Part shown: positions 33,840 through 46,419 of the stretch, piece by piece
How positions within the stretch are numbered: position 1 is the stretch's first letter
Layout: the number at the start of each line of letters is the position of its first letter
Origin: Sabethes cyaneus
Lineage: Eukaryota; Arthropoda; Insecta; Diptera; Culicidae
Assembly (NCBI RefSeq): GCF_943734655.1
Contig: NC_071354.1
Location: forward strand, 141,913,142-141,977,141
Reading direction: 5' to 3'
Length of the DNA: 64,000 nt
Program-made: the position numbers and the translations under genes
The notes under the pieces: model-generated
What the model saw: the letters and a program-made list of their open reading frames with translations, nothing else
Databases searched by the model: none
Told to the model about the DNA's origin: nothing

Positions 33840-34946
33840 GTGGATTGCTTCGTGCAGCCGCTCGATCCCCGCTTTTAGAAGTTCAGCCGGGATACCGTCC
33901 TTCCCAGCAGCCTTACCGTTTTTCAGCTCACTGATTGCCTTTTTAACCTCCTTCTGTGTTGGTGGCTCCACAGCTTGACCATCGCTTACAATTTCTATCC
34001 TGATCTCCGTAAATGCGAAGCGCTCCTGAGCAGGAGCGAAGAGCAAAATAATATAAAACAATATCAAACTGTGTTATAATGGTATATTTTGTTATTGAAT
34101 AGATATGGAGATACATCGATAACACATTTTGTTATTGAGTAGATATTTAAAACAGTGGTTGTTAGATGAGTTTAATAACTGATTTTGTTATCATATCCTA
34201 TTTTGGTCTTAAAATGACATTCGATATATTTCATAAAAGAAATTTTATTGATTAAAGAGATTTCAGATTATAAATTTTTTATAAAATGATTTTTTAATAT
34301 CTCATATATTACTGCATTTGTTATTCAATACCTTAATAATACTAAAATATGTTATTCTAAACTCTGAATACAGTCATGTTATTGCTTTGTTATTCAAATA
34401 ACACAAGTAGTTATTCTTTTGGCCTTAAAGGAGTAAAATTTTGATATTATTTTTTGTTATTTTACCAACTATGTCAGCCACAACAAGACCAAATTTTAAT
34501 ATGAGTTATTCGATTGCCAATAACACATTTTGATATTATTTTGCTCTTCGCTCCTGTTCGGGACCTCTCCATTCAACAGTGTCTGAGTGGAAGTGCTCCT
34601 TCCACCTGGCTGCTACCGCCGTTTTGTCGGTAAGCAGGTTGCCAGCACTATCATTGCACATCACAGGCATGGCAAAATTCCTGCATCTCACAATTTTATA
34701 GAAACTCCGTGTATCGTTGCTGGCGTATCGCTCCTCTGCGCCGGCGAGCACGTGCTCGTCGTGCTCGCGTTTCTTTAGACGATGGATTCTTTTTTCCGCA
34801 GCTCTAGTCTCTCTGTACCACTTTCTGTTTTGACGCGTTGTCGCAGTAAGCATGCGACTCCTGGCCTGGTTCTTTTCATCTGTCACACTCTGGTATTCGG
34901 CATCAAACCATCTATTACGCTGTCTTCCACGCGCCGTGCCTACCAC
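33840..34946 (-). pseudogene. RTE-like linker and N-terminal RT, split by a MITE
   Basis: 34946-34563 gives RNRWFDAEYQSVTDEKNQAR, RAAEKRIHRLKKREHDEHVL and WKEHFHSDTVEW, the usual stretch between endonuclease and RT. The MITE then interrupts, and 34020-33840 continues with PPTQKEVKKAISELKNGKAA and GKDGIPAELLKAG. The reading runs off near 33840 after RLHEAIH. Confidence 0.85.
34025..34562 (+). mobile_element. MITE of the CCCGAGCAGG family, uninterrupted copy
   Basis: 538 bp with TIRs CCTGAGCAGGAGCGAAGAGC (left) and inverted CCCGAACAGGAGCGAAGAGC (right). It matches MITE-1 and MITE-2 at 23.7-27.9 kb from end to end and serves as the unbroken reference for them. The flanks are CT and AC rather than a clean TA pair, so the duplication has mutated or the call is off by a base. 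Confidence 0.92.
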
Positions 34947-35077
34947 CTCTCTCGCAGCTGTTTGGATGGCACCATGGATGTTCCTCCACAGCCCATTTAT
35001 ATCTTCTCCATCTACCTGCTGTTCTGCGATTCGTTGGTCAAGCTTCCTGGCGTACTCCGCTGCTACGCCGTCTGCCG

Positions 35078-35905
35078 TTAACCGCTGGATGTTGAAACGC
35101 AGCGTCCTCTCAGTGCGAGCTTTCGCCGTGCGGAAATCTCACTCACTACGAGATAGTGGTCAGAGTCTATATTTGGTCCCCGAAAAGACCGTTCATCGAT
35201 AACATCCGAAAAGTGTCGAGCATCAATCAAGACATGATCGATCTGAGAGCTAGAGTCTCCATTTGGATGCCTCCAGGTGTGTTTCCGAATATTCAAACGT
35301 GGAAAGTAAGTGCTACAGATAGCCATTCCTCTAGCCGCGGCAAAATTTATGAGCCTCAGACCGTTATCATTGGTCGACGAATAAAGGCTGCCTCCCAATG
35401 ACTGGACGGAAGAATTCCTCCCTCCCGATCTGCGCATTTGCATCTCCGATGATGATTTTCACGTCGTGTTTTGGGCACTCTTCATAGGTCCTCACAAGTC
35501 TGTCGTAAAATTCGTCCTTAGCATCATCAGATTTATCATTTGTCGGTGCGTATAAGTTGATTAGGCTGTAGTTGAAGAATTTACCCTTGATCCTCAACAC
35601 GCATATACGGTCATCTACGGGCCTCCACCGGATAACTCGTTGTTTTTGTTTTCCCAACACTACGAAACCGACTCCATGTGCTGCTTTTTTACCACCACTG
35701 TAGTAGATGTGGTACTTGAAAGAAGGGCCTGCAATAGGGTCTACTGCACGGAACTCCCTTTCTCCGGAATTTGGCCACCGAATTTCCTGAACAGCAGCAA
35801 TCTCCACTCCGAGTTGATGCAGCTCTCGAGCAAGCAAGCCAGCCCGTGCCGGTTCATGGAGAGTTCGGACATTCCAGGTACCAAGTTTCTAATCATTATC
35901 CCTTA
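35078..35905 (-). pseudogene. RTE-like apurinic-type endonuclease domain
   Basis: Minus-strand reading shows KLGTWNVRTLHEP (start near 35885), VQEIRWPNSGE (catalytic Glu), GVGFVVLGKQ, LINLYAPTNDKSDDA, a KIIIGDANAQIG box (35416-35462) and, after a frame change near 35400, INFAAARGMAICSTYFPR, IDHVLIDARHF and DSDHYLVVSEI (35137-35170, catalytic Asp-His). This is a complete set of endonuclease motifs in order. Such domains are often annotated in arthropods as 'craniofacial development protein 2-like', which is a misnomer. One frameshift inactivates it. Confidence 0.88.
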
Positions 35906-36339
35906 ATCGTTTCCTTGTCCCTTGCCGTGTCCTATACCGATTGTTCCGTCCTGAATTTCTTTCTTCGTTATTCGTGGTAATTGAGTTTTCGGTATACTAC
36001 CTCACCGGGGTCGCGATACCTACATCCCGCTGATGAGTCTGCCATCTTAGGTATAGCCAGCGGGATACAGCATTTCATATTCAGCCGCCCGTTTCGAGAT
36101 AGACGCTGTATGAGCCGCTTCTCACCTGGAGAAGAAGCGCTCTAGTTCGCACCTCCTAGCTTAGCATGTACTGAGGCAAGTACATGAAGTATTTCCGGGT
36201 AAGGCCACCGACCGTCATCATTTGACTTAGAACTGCGTGCAGGCACTAGGTGAGAGCTTGAGAGAGCCAGAGCTATGTTTGGCGCTCCTTCCAGGTAACT
36301 CTCTCGATTTCATACCCTCTCTATGTAGCGGAAGACTGT

Positions 36340-37390
36340 CCGGAACGCACCGTGGGGTAGAATGGCCCACGCAATCAATTGTTTAAAAACGCGAAAACTA
36401 TTTGGTAAAATTATGAATGCGCATTTTATTTTGGTGTAAAACAAGCAAATTCATAATTGTGTAGTATTTAAAAGCATCAAATATAGCCACATCCAATAAA
36501 ATCAAGCGATTATACGCGATCTCATTCCACATGTAAGAAATCACGGTTTTCTCTTAAGCTTTTACCACTAGTCGGTTTGCAAATTTCATAATAAACACAG
36601 TCTATCTAATTGGTACACTGTCATACTCGATGATTCATCACAAAAACGGCATTAACTTGGCATATTTTTCACATAAATGGCAAAAAACTTCAGAATACAA
36701 AACAGGGGTAGAATGCATCACAGCGGGATCGAACAGTTATAAAATATTTTTAATTTGCAGTACATCTTTTGTTTCGGATTATTTATTAAAAATATAGCAA
36801 TATTATACAGTACACAGGACTTAGAATTTGCCTTAAACCTAATTGTACATTGTTTAACTTACAATATTTCCTCACATATCAGTTGGAGAAAAGTTGACAA
36901 TTAAATTTTGTTGCCAATTATGTTGAGATATGAACCCATTATATCCCCGCAAACAAGCGTATGTAACAAACGCTATAACGAACACTTGCGCCATTTCGGC
37001 AGCCTAGTTTTAGGAGCTTAAACAACACGTGATTATATGTAAATTTGCTGTTGCGTTTAACGCCTAGCTGGGCAAACTTGGTGCGTTTTGTCCACGGGTT
37101 TTGGCGTTTTGCCCCACATAATGATTTTGACTCTTGCCAAAAATCACAAAAAATACTGGTTTTTGTTGGGAAATTTCACCAGGAGTAAGCGTAAAAAAGA
37201 TCCCAAAAGTGGAACAAACGCACCGTTGCGCTGCAAAATGATGTTTTGCTTAAGCGGTGCATTCTGCACCACTTTACCCTACTTATATCTTATGTAAAAT
37301 TTTCCGGAGAATCGCGTGGTGCCCACCCCTTTCCTGTTTGGCATCGGTTTGTCATCAAGTGCCCCATTTTACTCATTTTCCTCTATTTTT
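36340..37390. repeat. Probable interspersed repeat with GGGGTAGAATG words
   Basis: GTGGGGTAGAATGGCCCACG at about 36352, GGGGTAGAATGCATCA near 36705 and inverted text near 37255-37285 (GCACCACTTTACCCTAC) resemble the subterminal words of the TA-flanked elements at 13.96 and 43.45 kb. I could not fix clean TIRs or a target duplication. No ORF. Confidence 0.4.
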
Positions 37391-40300
37391 AATATTTTCT
37401 TTTACTTATTTTGGACTATACCAAACAAGGCTTTGAAAAAACAAAAAGTAAAATCCTGATAATTTTGTAGCGCATTTTTCCAACACAGACATACAATTTG
37501 CCTAGGTTTAACCGTCTCGTTGCAAAGAATTTGCCATCTGTTGCCATCAAAACACTTTCGAGAAAGCAGAATCGATTTTGTAGTATTCTGGAATGAAATA
37601 CTGCACAGTTAATGACTTTAACATTGAGCGAATTGGCTTCGCTTCAGTAGCTTTCTTAAGGCATAAAAGGCAAACTTTATCACGGTTTTTAGATGATTTC
37701 TCGTGATTTCATAAAATTTTCGGAACATTCAATTGGAACTAGAGAAACTACTGATTTTTATTACACCACCTACTTGTTAACAAAATAAATAAGGTGTGTG
37801 TCGTTTATTTGATCTTGAAATGCTCGAACTCGAATAAATAGATGCGATGCTTTTAATTACTGTACAAAAAATCAGAGAGGCCAGCACCATTTCCAAAACA
37901 ATGCTTAATTCTAGCTATTTAAACAATTTAATCGCTATATGGTAGGATTCCGTTGAACTCTCTTGTAACTTTGTTGTAGTAAAATTAAATGGAATTTTTC
38001 GTCAACTTTCTCGTTGATTCCTGAATTGTACCTAGACTTGTTCGAAAATAATTTGAAATTATTCCAATTTCCAACCAATCACGAAACGATAATTTCTAGT
38101 TATTTTCAATTTGTCAATGACGCGTATTGAAAATCAATAGTTTTCTATATTTTCCAATTCGATTTTCCGATCGCTACGTGTAAATATCTTGAAAATCTGT
38201 TAAAAATTGGCTGAATTATAAACCGAAGCGTGAAAACGCGTTACCACTTTGATGACGTCATTTCCAACAACCAATCACGAAGCAAGGATTTCTAGGTGGA
38301 CAATGCTCCATTACATCCAATTTTTCAATAGAGTGCACTTAAAAATCAATAGTTTTCTTTATTGGTTAGGATGCGTAGAAGATTTACCGATCAATTAGCA
38401 CAAAAATATTCAAAATCGATCTGGAAACCGCTAAGCTATTAGCGCTCAAAATCTTTCATTTTTTCGCGACGCTCGCATTTTTCGGAATTACACCCTATCC
38501 CAAAACTTGTGTAAGACGTAGTCCAATGTCAAAAAATTTATGAAAGCCGATTTATACGCTCTCACTTCTTGAGTAGCAAGGAGATTTCAGAGACGATTTT
38601 GGGAAGATATTAAGATTTATTTAAATAATTTAAAACATTTTCATTTACTTACGAATCAGAAATTGGAAAAAATTATCTTCACCGGTAATAGTTGATAAAT
38701 ACTTCCTGTAGGGATGCTTCACATTAAACTATTAAAGCAACGGGTTTGGAATCACTGCTCCGCTTGTCAAACATTACTGCACTGTTATATGGTGTGCGAT
38801 TCTCCTTTGGTATTTACTAGATTTCATCAGACGTACACACCTTAAAGGCGGCTGTGTTGATGCGCACGTACGGAGTGTATAGTGTGTCACTACTAAACGA
38901 GCAGCGAACGACACCAGAAAGTGGGTGGTAATTGGTAGACTCGCACGGCGGCGATGGAGCAGCTTGGTGAGAAGCCAGTTTTCATGTGTGCTTGCGATGG
39001 CTAGTCTCAAGACGAAACTAATAAATACATGTTTATGATTTTTCAGCCGCCTCTCTGGCCTTTAACAGCCAAATTAACCAACCGCCGCGCCGGCCGTGCT
39101 GATCGTGTGGTGGCGGCGGCGGAGGTCGCGTCGAGAATTTTATTTTATTTTCCTCCCCTGCTGGTGTCCTGAGCTGGCGGCGGAACGATTGAATGAATCG
39201 GCCACGCCATTTTTATCTACATAGTTGTGAACTCGGAATCACTAAATAGCAAGTTGCTTCTAGTTTTGTCAAGCGAAAATTGGCAAAAATATAGGAAAAG
39301 CTATTAGCATATATGCAAATTGTATGTACATAAAACACAAGTGCTTGAATAGTTGTTGTGTATAATGTATGTTGCACATTTAAACGTTTCGTTTGTTTAT
39401 TTTTTTGCCGAGAAGAATCCCACTATGCGTTTAGTCATTCATTTGTGCGACAATCGTAGCGGGCTTGAAATGAATTTCTCTAGGTCACGGTTGAATCAAT
39501 ATGTAAAATTGTATGAAATATAGAGCATTTATTTTCAAGATATGTCTACTTAGTAATAAGTAGTTGTGATAAAGTAATAAAAAATAATCTTCTCTCAAAT
39601 AACAATGCTGTTATTTAAAAAGCATGCATCAACCGTTACTGTGAATCTCTCGGATCAGCTGAATCTAGCGAGAAAAGGCCTAGTTTAAGACCTGCAAGCT
39701 CAGGGAACGATTTTGAGGCGACAGTATAAATTAGTACGAAATGAATGAACTGACACACCCACTATATTCATCAGATATGATTTGCTGTGACTACTTTAAT
39801 TAATTTCTAGTTACATATTCTGTCGCGTTACTAAACTTAGAAACTAGATTAAGTAATTTGTTGCAATAATAATTTTCTAAACCACTTCTTACAACTTTCA
39901 TTAATATAATTTAATCTGGGTATAGAGAATTTTAAGTCCATCCATTAAAAACTGGTTATAAAACCCATCTCTCATGACGCACATTCTTCTTTAACTTTGC
40001 CTTCATTGATTCATTTAGACCGCCTGAGCCGTCCATTCAAACAGCTTAGATAAATCATTTCTATTTACTATGTCTGTCAGCGTGCGAAAATTAGTCTAAA
40101 TATTCCCGTTGTCAACGTGTGTGTGCGTGTATTGGCACTAGGCAAAAAGCAGACGTTTTCAAATCATCGCAAAAATCCGATATCGGTGTTGGCAACATAA
40201 AATTACACACTAACTTACCGATCGAGCTGTCAGCGGACGGGACAATCATATTTCACCGCATCATCCTACTGCTCGCAGCAATATCTGGCGAAGTACTGGT

Positions 40301-41240
40301 TACTACCGTCACCGTCAATGGCGCGCCATCGAACGGTGTCGGCGACGGGAGATGGGTTTCCCGTCATAACAAACCGTTTGGCGCATGTGCGAGACATAAA
40401 AATTTAGACTTTTTTTTTTATCGCCAAATTTTCCGTCTGTAGACTTCCGATGAGTTTCTATTTCGACGGCCGCACACGGCTCCTCAGCCATCCTCGGATA
40501 ACGCCTCTACACATTTGCCGGACGCTTGCTATCGGTGATGGTTTTACTACTTTTACTTCACTAAACTCGTAAATTTTAAAGCTGATATACTTTCAAAATA
40601 CGTTTAATTTTATTTGTCGCATATGAGACCGCAGTAAAGCTCGAAATATTAAATTATCTTCGGTTCGTGATAATTAGCCCATACATTTAGTTTATTTTTA
40701 AATTAAACGCACATTTCAACCGTTTTACAAATTCGAGGAGCTATTTACAGACATTACATAATCTATTTAGACTGTTCAATGGCTTGTTAATATCGTTTCG
40801 TCACTGTTCGTAGTTCGTACATCTAATTAGTAAGTTTTAGTCAGAAAGTAGTTTATTTACAAGCTTGATAAGTCTGATTTTGAATTGTTATTCAACTCAC
40901 AAAAATTTATTTTTGCCATATCACAGTTTTTGTGACACATTATTTCAAAACATTTATTCGGTGTGGCTGAACACAATATTCATTGAACCGAATTCTGTTC
41001 TTTTCTACACTAGTTTTATTTTCCGGTATTCTATATTAAGCATTACTAGTAGGTCTATATTATTACTAGTTGGTCATTAATTGAGGCAAACTAATTAAAC
41101 CTTCTGGATTTAGTAGCTGTTATTATGTATTTTCCAAACAACTTTATTTAATTTAGCGCCGTCTGCCCATAGTTGAGTAATTCGGGGTCAAAACTGGGGT
41201 ATTTTTGACTTTGTTTATAGTTCCTAAATAAACAATAATT
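37391..41240. other. Intergenic or intronic; GC-rich island at 38.8-39.2 kb
   Basis: Mostly AT-rich without recognised genes. 38820-39200 is GC-rich with runs of CGG/GCC (about 39080-39130), unlike its surroundings, and may be a conserved regulatory block or untranslated exon. 40090-40520 is a milder GC-richer block with a short open frame and no domain. Confidence 0.35.
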
Positions 41241-41312
41241 TAATTTGACAGCAATAATTTATTGTTCTACAGTCTTCGGCACAAGGCAGTACAGACTAAT
41301 TGTATCTTAAAA

Positions 41313-41935
41313 CTAATTTACATTTACAATCAAACTTTTAAATCTAGTTTTGCTAACATTAAAATCGAACACATGATTTACCTCGTTAAATAATGTACAG
41401 CAATAATGTAGAGGATTTTTCTGGCCATATTGGGTTCGATGAGCTGGAGTCCAGAGAAACGTTCGATTCCGCAGAATTCGACGAGGCACGTGCAGATTTA
41501 TTTCTTCTAAGAGATAACTGTTATCGATAATTCCCATTAGCAGATCGTAAACAAGCAATCTCTGTGACGTTCGTCTTCTTTGGGCTAGCGGACTAAGTTT
41601 TATCAACTGACAACGATTTTCGTAAGCCGGAAGGCGTATAGGGTCCTGCCAAGGCAAACGACGCAGGGCAAAACGTATGAAACAACGTTGTACTCTTTCA
41701 ATTTTATTAATTTTGCCTGTGTGATACGGTGCCCACACCGGTGCTGCGTATTCCAAAATACTTCGAACTAAGGTGCAGTAAAGCGTTTTTAAAGCGTAGA
41801 TATCATTAAAATCCGAAGTGGTTCGTCGAATGAAGCCGAGTACAGCATACGCTTTTGACGATATTATGCTAATGTGCTCGTCGAACTTTAGCTTGCAGTC
41901 AAGCATGACTCCCAGATCTTTGACAAAGATCGCGA
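41313..41935 (-). pseudogene. LINE C-terminal fragment (jockey/CR1-like group)
   Basis: An open stretch of about 200 codons starting with FVKDLGVMLDCKLKFDEH, then AYAVLGFIRRTTSDFND, YCTLVRSILEYAAPVWAPYH, IERVQRCFIRFALRRLPW and DLLMGIIDNSYLLEEINL, ending at 41313. This is the segment that follows the catalytic box in jockey/CR1-type ORF2 proteins. The RT core is absent, so it is a 5'-truncated insertion. It is almost undamaged and therefore fairly recent. The 3' UTR runs to about 41235. Confidence 0.82.
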
Positions 41936-42349
41936 TATACTTTATTCAGAAAAGTTGTGTATTTTTACTATTTGTACAACTTTGTTGAACTTGAAAAAAT
42001 CATACAACAATTACAAAAAGAGTTAAAATAGAAAAACTGATTTCAACGATTGATTTATAAGAAATAGGATATCTATCTTCGCTCCGTAAAAAAAACTTTG
42101 GGAAATTAAATGTGGGGTTGGAATGAACAATTATACCAAATTTGGTTGAAATTGGAGGTCGTCGATTACAACGGGTAAGATCACTTGAGAGGAAATGACT
42201 CCTAAGTAAACTTAAAAATTGAATTTTTCAAAAAACCCAAGATAGAATATTTTAAAACCTTTTTTAAATTAACCGTTTTGACCAATACTAACATCCCGTG
42301 AAGACAAATCTGAGGTGCATGAAAGTTAAATAATAAGTGTCTTCGGACA
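41936..42349. other. No recognised feature
   Basis: AT-rich spacer between the LINE fragment and the third minisatellite copy. Confidence 0.5.
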
Positions 42350-43345
42350 TAGCGTGCAGCTGAATCAAGCAGTCTAGTTGAGTAGTCCAGTCGAGCAGTT
42401 GAGTCGAGTAGTACAGTCGAGCAGTTCAATCTAGCAGTTAAGACGAGTTGTCGAATCAAAGCAGGTCAAGCAGGTGAGTCGAGCAGTCAAATTGAGCAGT
42501 CTAGTCGAGCAGTTAAATCAAGCTGTTCAGTCAAGCAGTCCAGCCGAGTAGTTGAGTCGAGCAGTCAAGTTGGGCAGTTGAACCGAGCTGTCGAGTCGAG
42601 CAATTTAATCGAGCAGTTAAGTCGAGTAGTCTAGTCGAGCACTTGAATCGAGTAGTCTAGTAGCGCAGTTGAATTGAGTAGTCTAGTCGAGCAGTCTAGT
42701 CGAGCAGTCGGATCAAGTGGTTTAGTCGAGCAGTTAAGTCGAGCAGTTGAGTCGAGCAGTTCAGTCGAGTAGTCCAGTCGAGCAGTTGAATCGAGCAGTT
42801 AAGTCGAGCTGTCGACTTAAACAGTTACGTCAAGCAGTTGAGTCGAGCAGTCGGATTGAATGGCTAAGTCGAGCTGTTGAATCAAACTTTAAGTTGAGTC
42901 GAGCAAGCAAATCGAGTACGCTAGTCGAGCAGTTGAATCGAGCAATCAAGTTGAGCAGTTGAGTCGAGCAGCCGATTCGAATAATCCAATCGAGTAGTTG
43001 AGTCAAGCAGTTCATTCGAACAGTCGAGTCTAGCAGTTGAGTCGAGTAGTCCAGTCGAACGGTGGAATCAAGCAGTTGAATCGAGCAGTCGAATTGAACA
43101 GTTCAGTCGAGCAGTTCAGTTAAGCAGTTCAGTCGAGCAATCAAATCGAGCAGTCTAATCGATCAGCCCAGTCGAGCAGTCTAGTCATCCAGTTGAGCAA
43201 TCAAGCAGTCCAACAGTCGACCAGTGAGGTGGCTAAGAATATAACCCATTGCTATTGCTACGAAAGCATGACGTCCTGTCAATAAGCCTCTTATGACGGC
43301 CTGTCAGAGACCTGGTTTTCGGTACAGACATAAGCCTCTTATATA
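42350..43345 (+). mobile_element. Minisatellite-bearing mobile repeat, copy 3 (left-truncated)
   Basis: Same 13-bp array and same right end as copy 2, including CGACCAGTGAGGTGGCTAAG, GAAAGCATGACGTCCTGTC and CAGACATAAGCCTCTTAT. The left segment that copies 1 and 2 share is missing. Within the end block the first duplicated half is shortened. TATAAATAG after the end also flanks copy 1 (inverted), so the true element end may lie a few bases further out. Confidence 0.82.
42361..43222 (+). repeat. 13-bp minisatellite array
   Basis: About 65 units of AGTCGAGCAGTNN, same orientation as 16459-17333. Register slips occur near 42455, 42590 and 42890. Confidence 0.95.
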
Positions 43346-43448
43346 AATAGAAGAAGTTTAATAAAAAAAATATATGAAAAAAAATCGCGCTGTTAAATTT
43401 TGCGCAAACGAGATAACCATTAGGTGAAAATACTATACATTTTGACTA

Positions 43449-44733
43449 CCGCCATCCGGGGTGAGATTGTACCACGGGGGTGAGATTGGGCCAAAAACCA
43501 AAAATGTTTATTTGTGAAAATTTTTTATATCTATAGAAACTGGTGACCTAAATTCAAACTGATGATGAACATAACATATTTATTCATAACTTAGAGTGGA
43601 ACACAGATAATATTAGCAAACTATTTAGCCCAAACAGGGCTTCAAAGTTCGCGATCAAAAATACTCGGAAATAACGCTTGTAAAAAATGTCCCCCATAAA
43701 CCAACCCAAACAAGAAATCGCATCAACTTGCTATTATGAAGGTATATAAACTAATCATTTACATTGTATTGAAAGGTTATTATGCGTTGGATAAATTTTG
43801 ATTACGAAAATAATATTTTTCGAAACTTTGTACTTTTCGAGCTTCATGGGGGTGAGATTGTGCCGAGCCATAATGATCGATCCTATTTGTGGATTTCACA
43901 TACACAAAAAAATACGTTAGTATACACCAGTACACTCACATTCCTTATTATTGAGCACAATATTTTGACAGATTAGATTGCATCATCCATTTTAGAGCAA
44001 ACAGCATCATATGTCTGCTGAATAATTTAAACTAATTTTACTTTTTCTCTGGAAATTTCAGATACTTTGATAAACACTCTAATATAAGACGAATATATTA
44101 TACCGTGTATAAACTGCAAGTTTTAAGGAAGGGGAGGGGCGTGGGATGTTCTGCGGCTGCGGGTTCTCGAACGAAGTAATGGTTACTGTTGTTAAATGAT
44201 CAAATAGGTATGCCCCTTTGGGATACACCCCTTCATATATCTCCCCTTTGTTAACCCTCGAAACGCTACTGGCTATATAAAGGCTGTCCATTGAGTACGA
44301 ACTCATTTTTAGTTATTTCAGACCTCCCCGGGTTATTTTCGTTCATACTTTTTGTATGATGCGTTGTTTTTGGCCGATCCCCTGCCCCTAATAGTCCACT
44401 TAGTTCATGGACAGCCCCATATGAACTACTTTATACTGATATTTATGTGTATTGTTTATAAACATGCTAGTATTCACTATTTAGATTTTTAGCCTAACTT
44501 TATCTTTTTGGCACAATGTCACCCCCTAGAAGGGGTGAGATTGTGCCAAAATTCATACACTTCCAGTAAAGTAAGGTTTCATTGTAACTAAACCATCTCT
44601 ACGGTAGTTATTAATTGAACAATTTAGTATAATTTGACAGGTTTGAAATCAACTTAATTCCTAAATTGCGGGTATACTGAGCTAAAGAACAAAAACATAT
44701 GCTTTTTTGGCACAATCTCGCCCCGGACGACGG
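43449..44733. mobile_element. TA-flanked TIR element with GGGGTGAGATTG subterminal repeats
   Basis: The left end CCGCCATCCGGGGTGAGATT and the inverted right end CCGTCGTCCGGGGCGAGATT form the TIR. TA at 43447-43448 and 44734-44735. GGGTGAGATTGTGCC-like words recur at about 43485, 43850 and 44535, and inverted near 44510 and 44710. 1285 bp, no transposase. Confidence 0.88.
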
Positions 44734-44735
44734 TA

Positions 44736-45100
44736 TATGAAATTTATAACAGGATGAGTTCTAATTAATAAGTATTTTATAACAAAGTCTCCTTTGCGTT
44801 TTGTCATAAACTTGGTATCGTTTGCAATTAAAATAACAAAAATTGTAACAAAATTTACTCTGGGCATATCACAAATATATCAAATTATGATATAATTTGG
44901 TCTAGTTTATATCCATATGAGTAACAAAAATCAGTATTCTGTTTTGCTGTATAACCAAATTGTAACAAAGCGATTTATAAGTAGCAAAACAAGATAGAAT
45001 CTTGGTAGAAAATTTTGTACGTCGTAAGTTTTTCTACCACATTTATATCAAAGTTTGATAGAAATATCAACTTGAAAAACAATTCTGTAAGAGACTAATC
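44736..45100. other. AT-rich, no feature recognised
   Basis: Rich in ATAAC/GTTAT words but without matched ends. Confidence 0.4.
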
Positions 45101-45270
45101 TCAAGTTTTTAGTCTTGACCTTAAAATGCGGTCATACATATATATTAATATTTTTTGAAACGATGGTTCTACAATTGATGAAGGGACGGTAGGGGAAAGA
45201 AATGAAAATTTTTTTTTTTTTTTGGTGAAGGAGGGGAAGAGCGGAAAGGAAGGGGGGGGGGGTATTGGTA
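45095..45270 (+). repeat. Dispersed repeat shared with 61.04-61.22 kb
   Basis: GACTAATCTCAAGTTTTTAG through ATGAAGGGACGGTAGGGGAA to a GGAAGAGCGGAAAGG stretch and a G-run matches 61045-61215 almost base for base. The poly(T) and G-runs differ in length. Family unknown. Confidence 0.8.
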
Positions 45271-46090
45271 GCTATGCTTGAAATCTTTCATTCTTTCGTG
45301 ACGGTTGCTTGACTACAAACTTTGGTTGACACCCTGCCGTAAGACGTAGTTCTACGTCAAAAATTTTCGATAATCCTACCATGTAATCATGTTGCAATTA
45401 ATCCTAAAATCCAAATAGCAACTTCGTTAGCTTGCATTTTGCCAGTTTATAACTTTGATATAATGATCGGAATTAGAAGCAGAAAAAAAATTATGTTTAT
45501 AATTCCAATCAATCACTTTAATGGAATAAATTCCGCAAATTCAGCTTTTTTTCAGTCAAATTTGATATAGAACGGTTATATATGCTTGTATCTACTTGTT
45601 ATCATAGAATACCTATGAAGGTAATATGTTTCCACGCTGCTATGATCTTAGCAAATTTGTTCGTGCGCTTAACACTTCAGCTAAGAAAATACATTTTGAT
45701 GGCGGTTTTTGCTACTGCCTGTCGAATTTAATTTTTTTTGAAGTGCATGGTGCCTTAAAGGCAGTCATTTTTCAACAACTGACACATAAACACATAGCAC
45801 AATAACTGAGCATGCTCATTTACTGCAAATTTGCGCTCAATTTTCTAAAACTTGGCTATTTAGGTTGAGTAATCAGAATTAGGAGCTGATCGCAATTATG
45901 TGCGGTCACGGTACCGGCAGTCATTTGAAACGTGGTCGATCTGTGTTTCTGTTTCGTTTGATGTCCTTCAGGTTACTTTTGTAGCTCCTTCTACTAGAAG
46001 AAGCTATTGCGTTTTCATTATATTAGCCTACTCCGATTGCTCTGAGCAGAATTTCATTGTTCTTCGTCTTTTGATTTTTTTTAGTTGGTC
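45271..46090. other. No gene recognised
   Basis: AT-rich sequence with short unsupported open frames. Confidence 0.4.
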
Positions 46091-46249
46091 CGCAGGACCA
46101 TCACTCTAACACGAAGGCGACCATTCGTAATATGGAGTTCAAGCGCCGTTCTGAGCTGCTCCTAATATAGAGAACAAGCGCTCACAAGCTCGGAAGAAAA
46201 TTCCTTCCTTGATAAGTTCGCAGTCGCACCCACTGAGATTAGTTATCCG

Positions 46250-46400
46250 TTCTTTCCTTGGTTACACGTATCCCGGCTTGTACCTCGTGGTGATAGGAAT
46301 ACGAGCTACTGGATAAAAGGCTAACAACCACAGTAGGGTCTATTGAGCATGGGGCACCGATAGTATGCCTTATCCAGCCGTTTAATAACCTATTCAGATG
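46250..46400 (+). repeat. Dispersed repeat piece shared with 56.4-56.6 kb
   Basis: AGTAGGGTCTATT, a GGCACCG block and a TATCCAGCCGTTTA block appear in the same order at 56495-56560. Possibly untranslated LINE sequence. Related text is also near 53260-53300. Confidence 0.5.
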
Positions 46401-46419
46401 CTAAGCTTTCCTTAAAATT

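Larger units (their letters stand above)
30745..36330 (-). mobile_element. RTE-like LINE on minus strand, interrupted by two insertions
   Basis: Order on the minus strand: 5' part (36330-35910), endonuclease (35905-35078), linker and N-terminal RT (34946-34563 and 34024-33840), an RT piece RIIVRIWEEKQMPEEWLDGL (33622-33545), then RT core and C-terminus (31697-30745). The MITE at 34025-34562 splits the linker, and an L2/CR1-like LINE of about 1.85 kb splits the RT at 31698-33545. The about 200 bp at 33640-33840 do not match the expected protein and may be a third insertion. The coding sequence is broken by frameshifts. Confidence 0.85.

Noticed and set aside
35078..35905. Host 'craniofacial development protein 2' gene
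   Set aside because: The motifs are those of a LINE endonuclease, followed by reverse transcriptase in order on the same strand.
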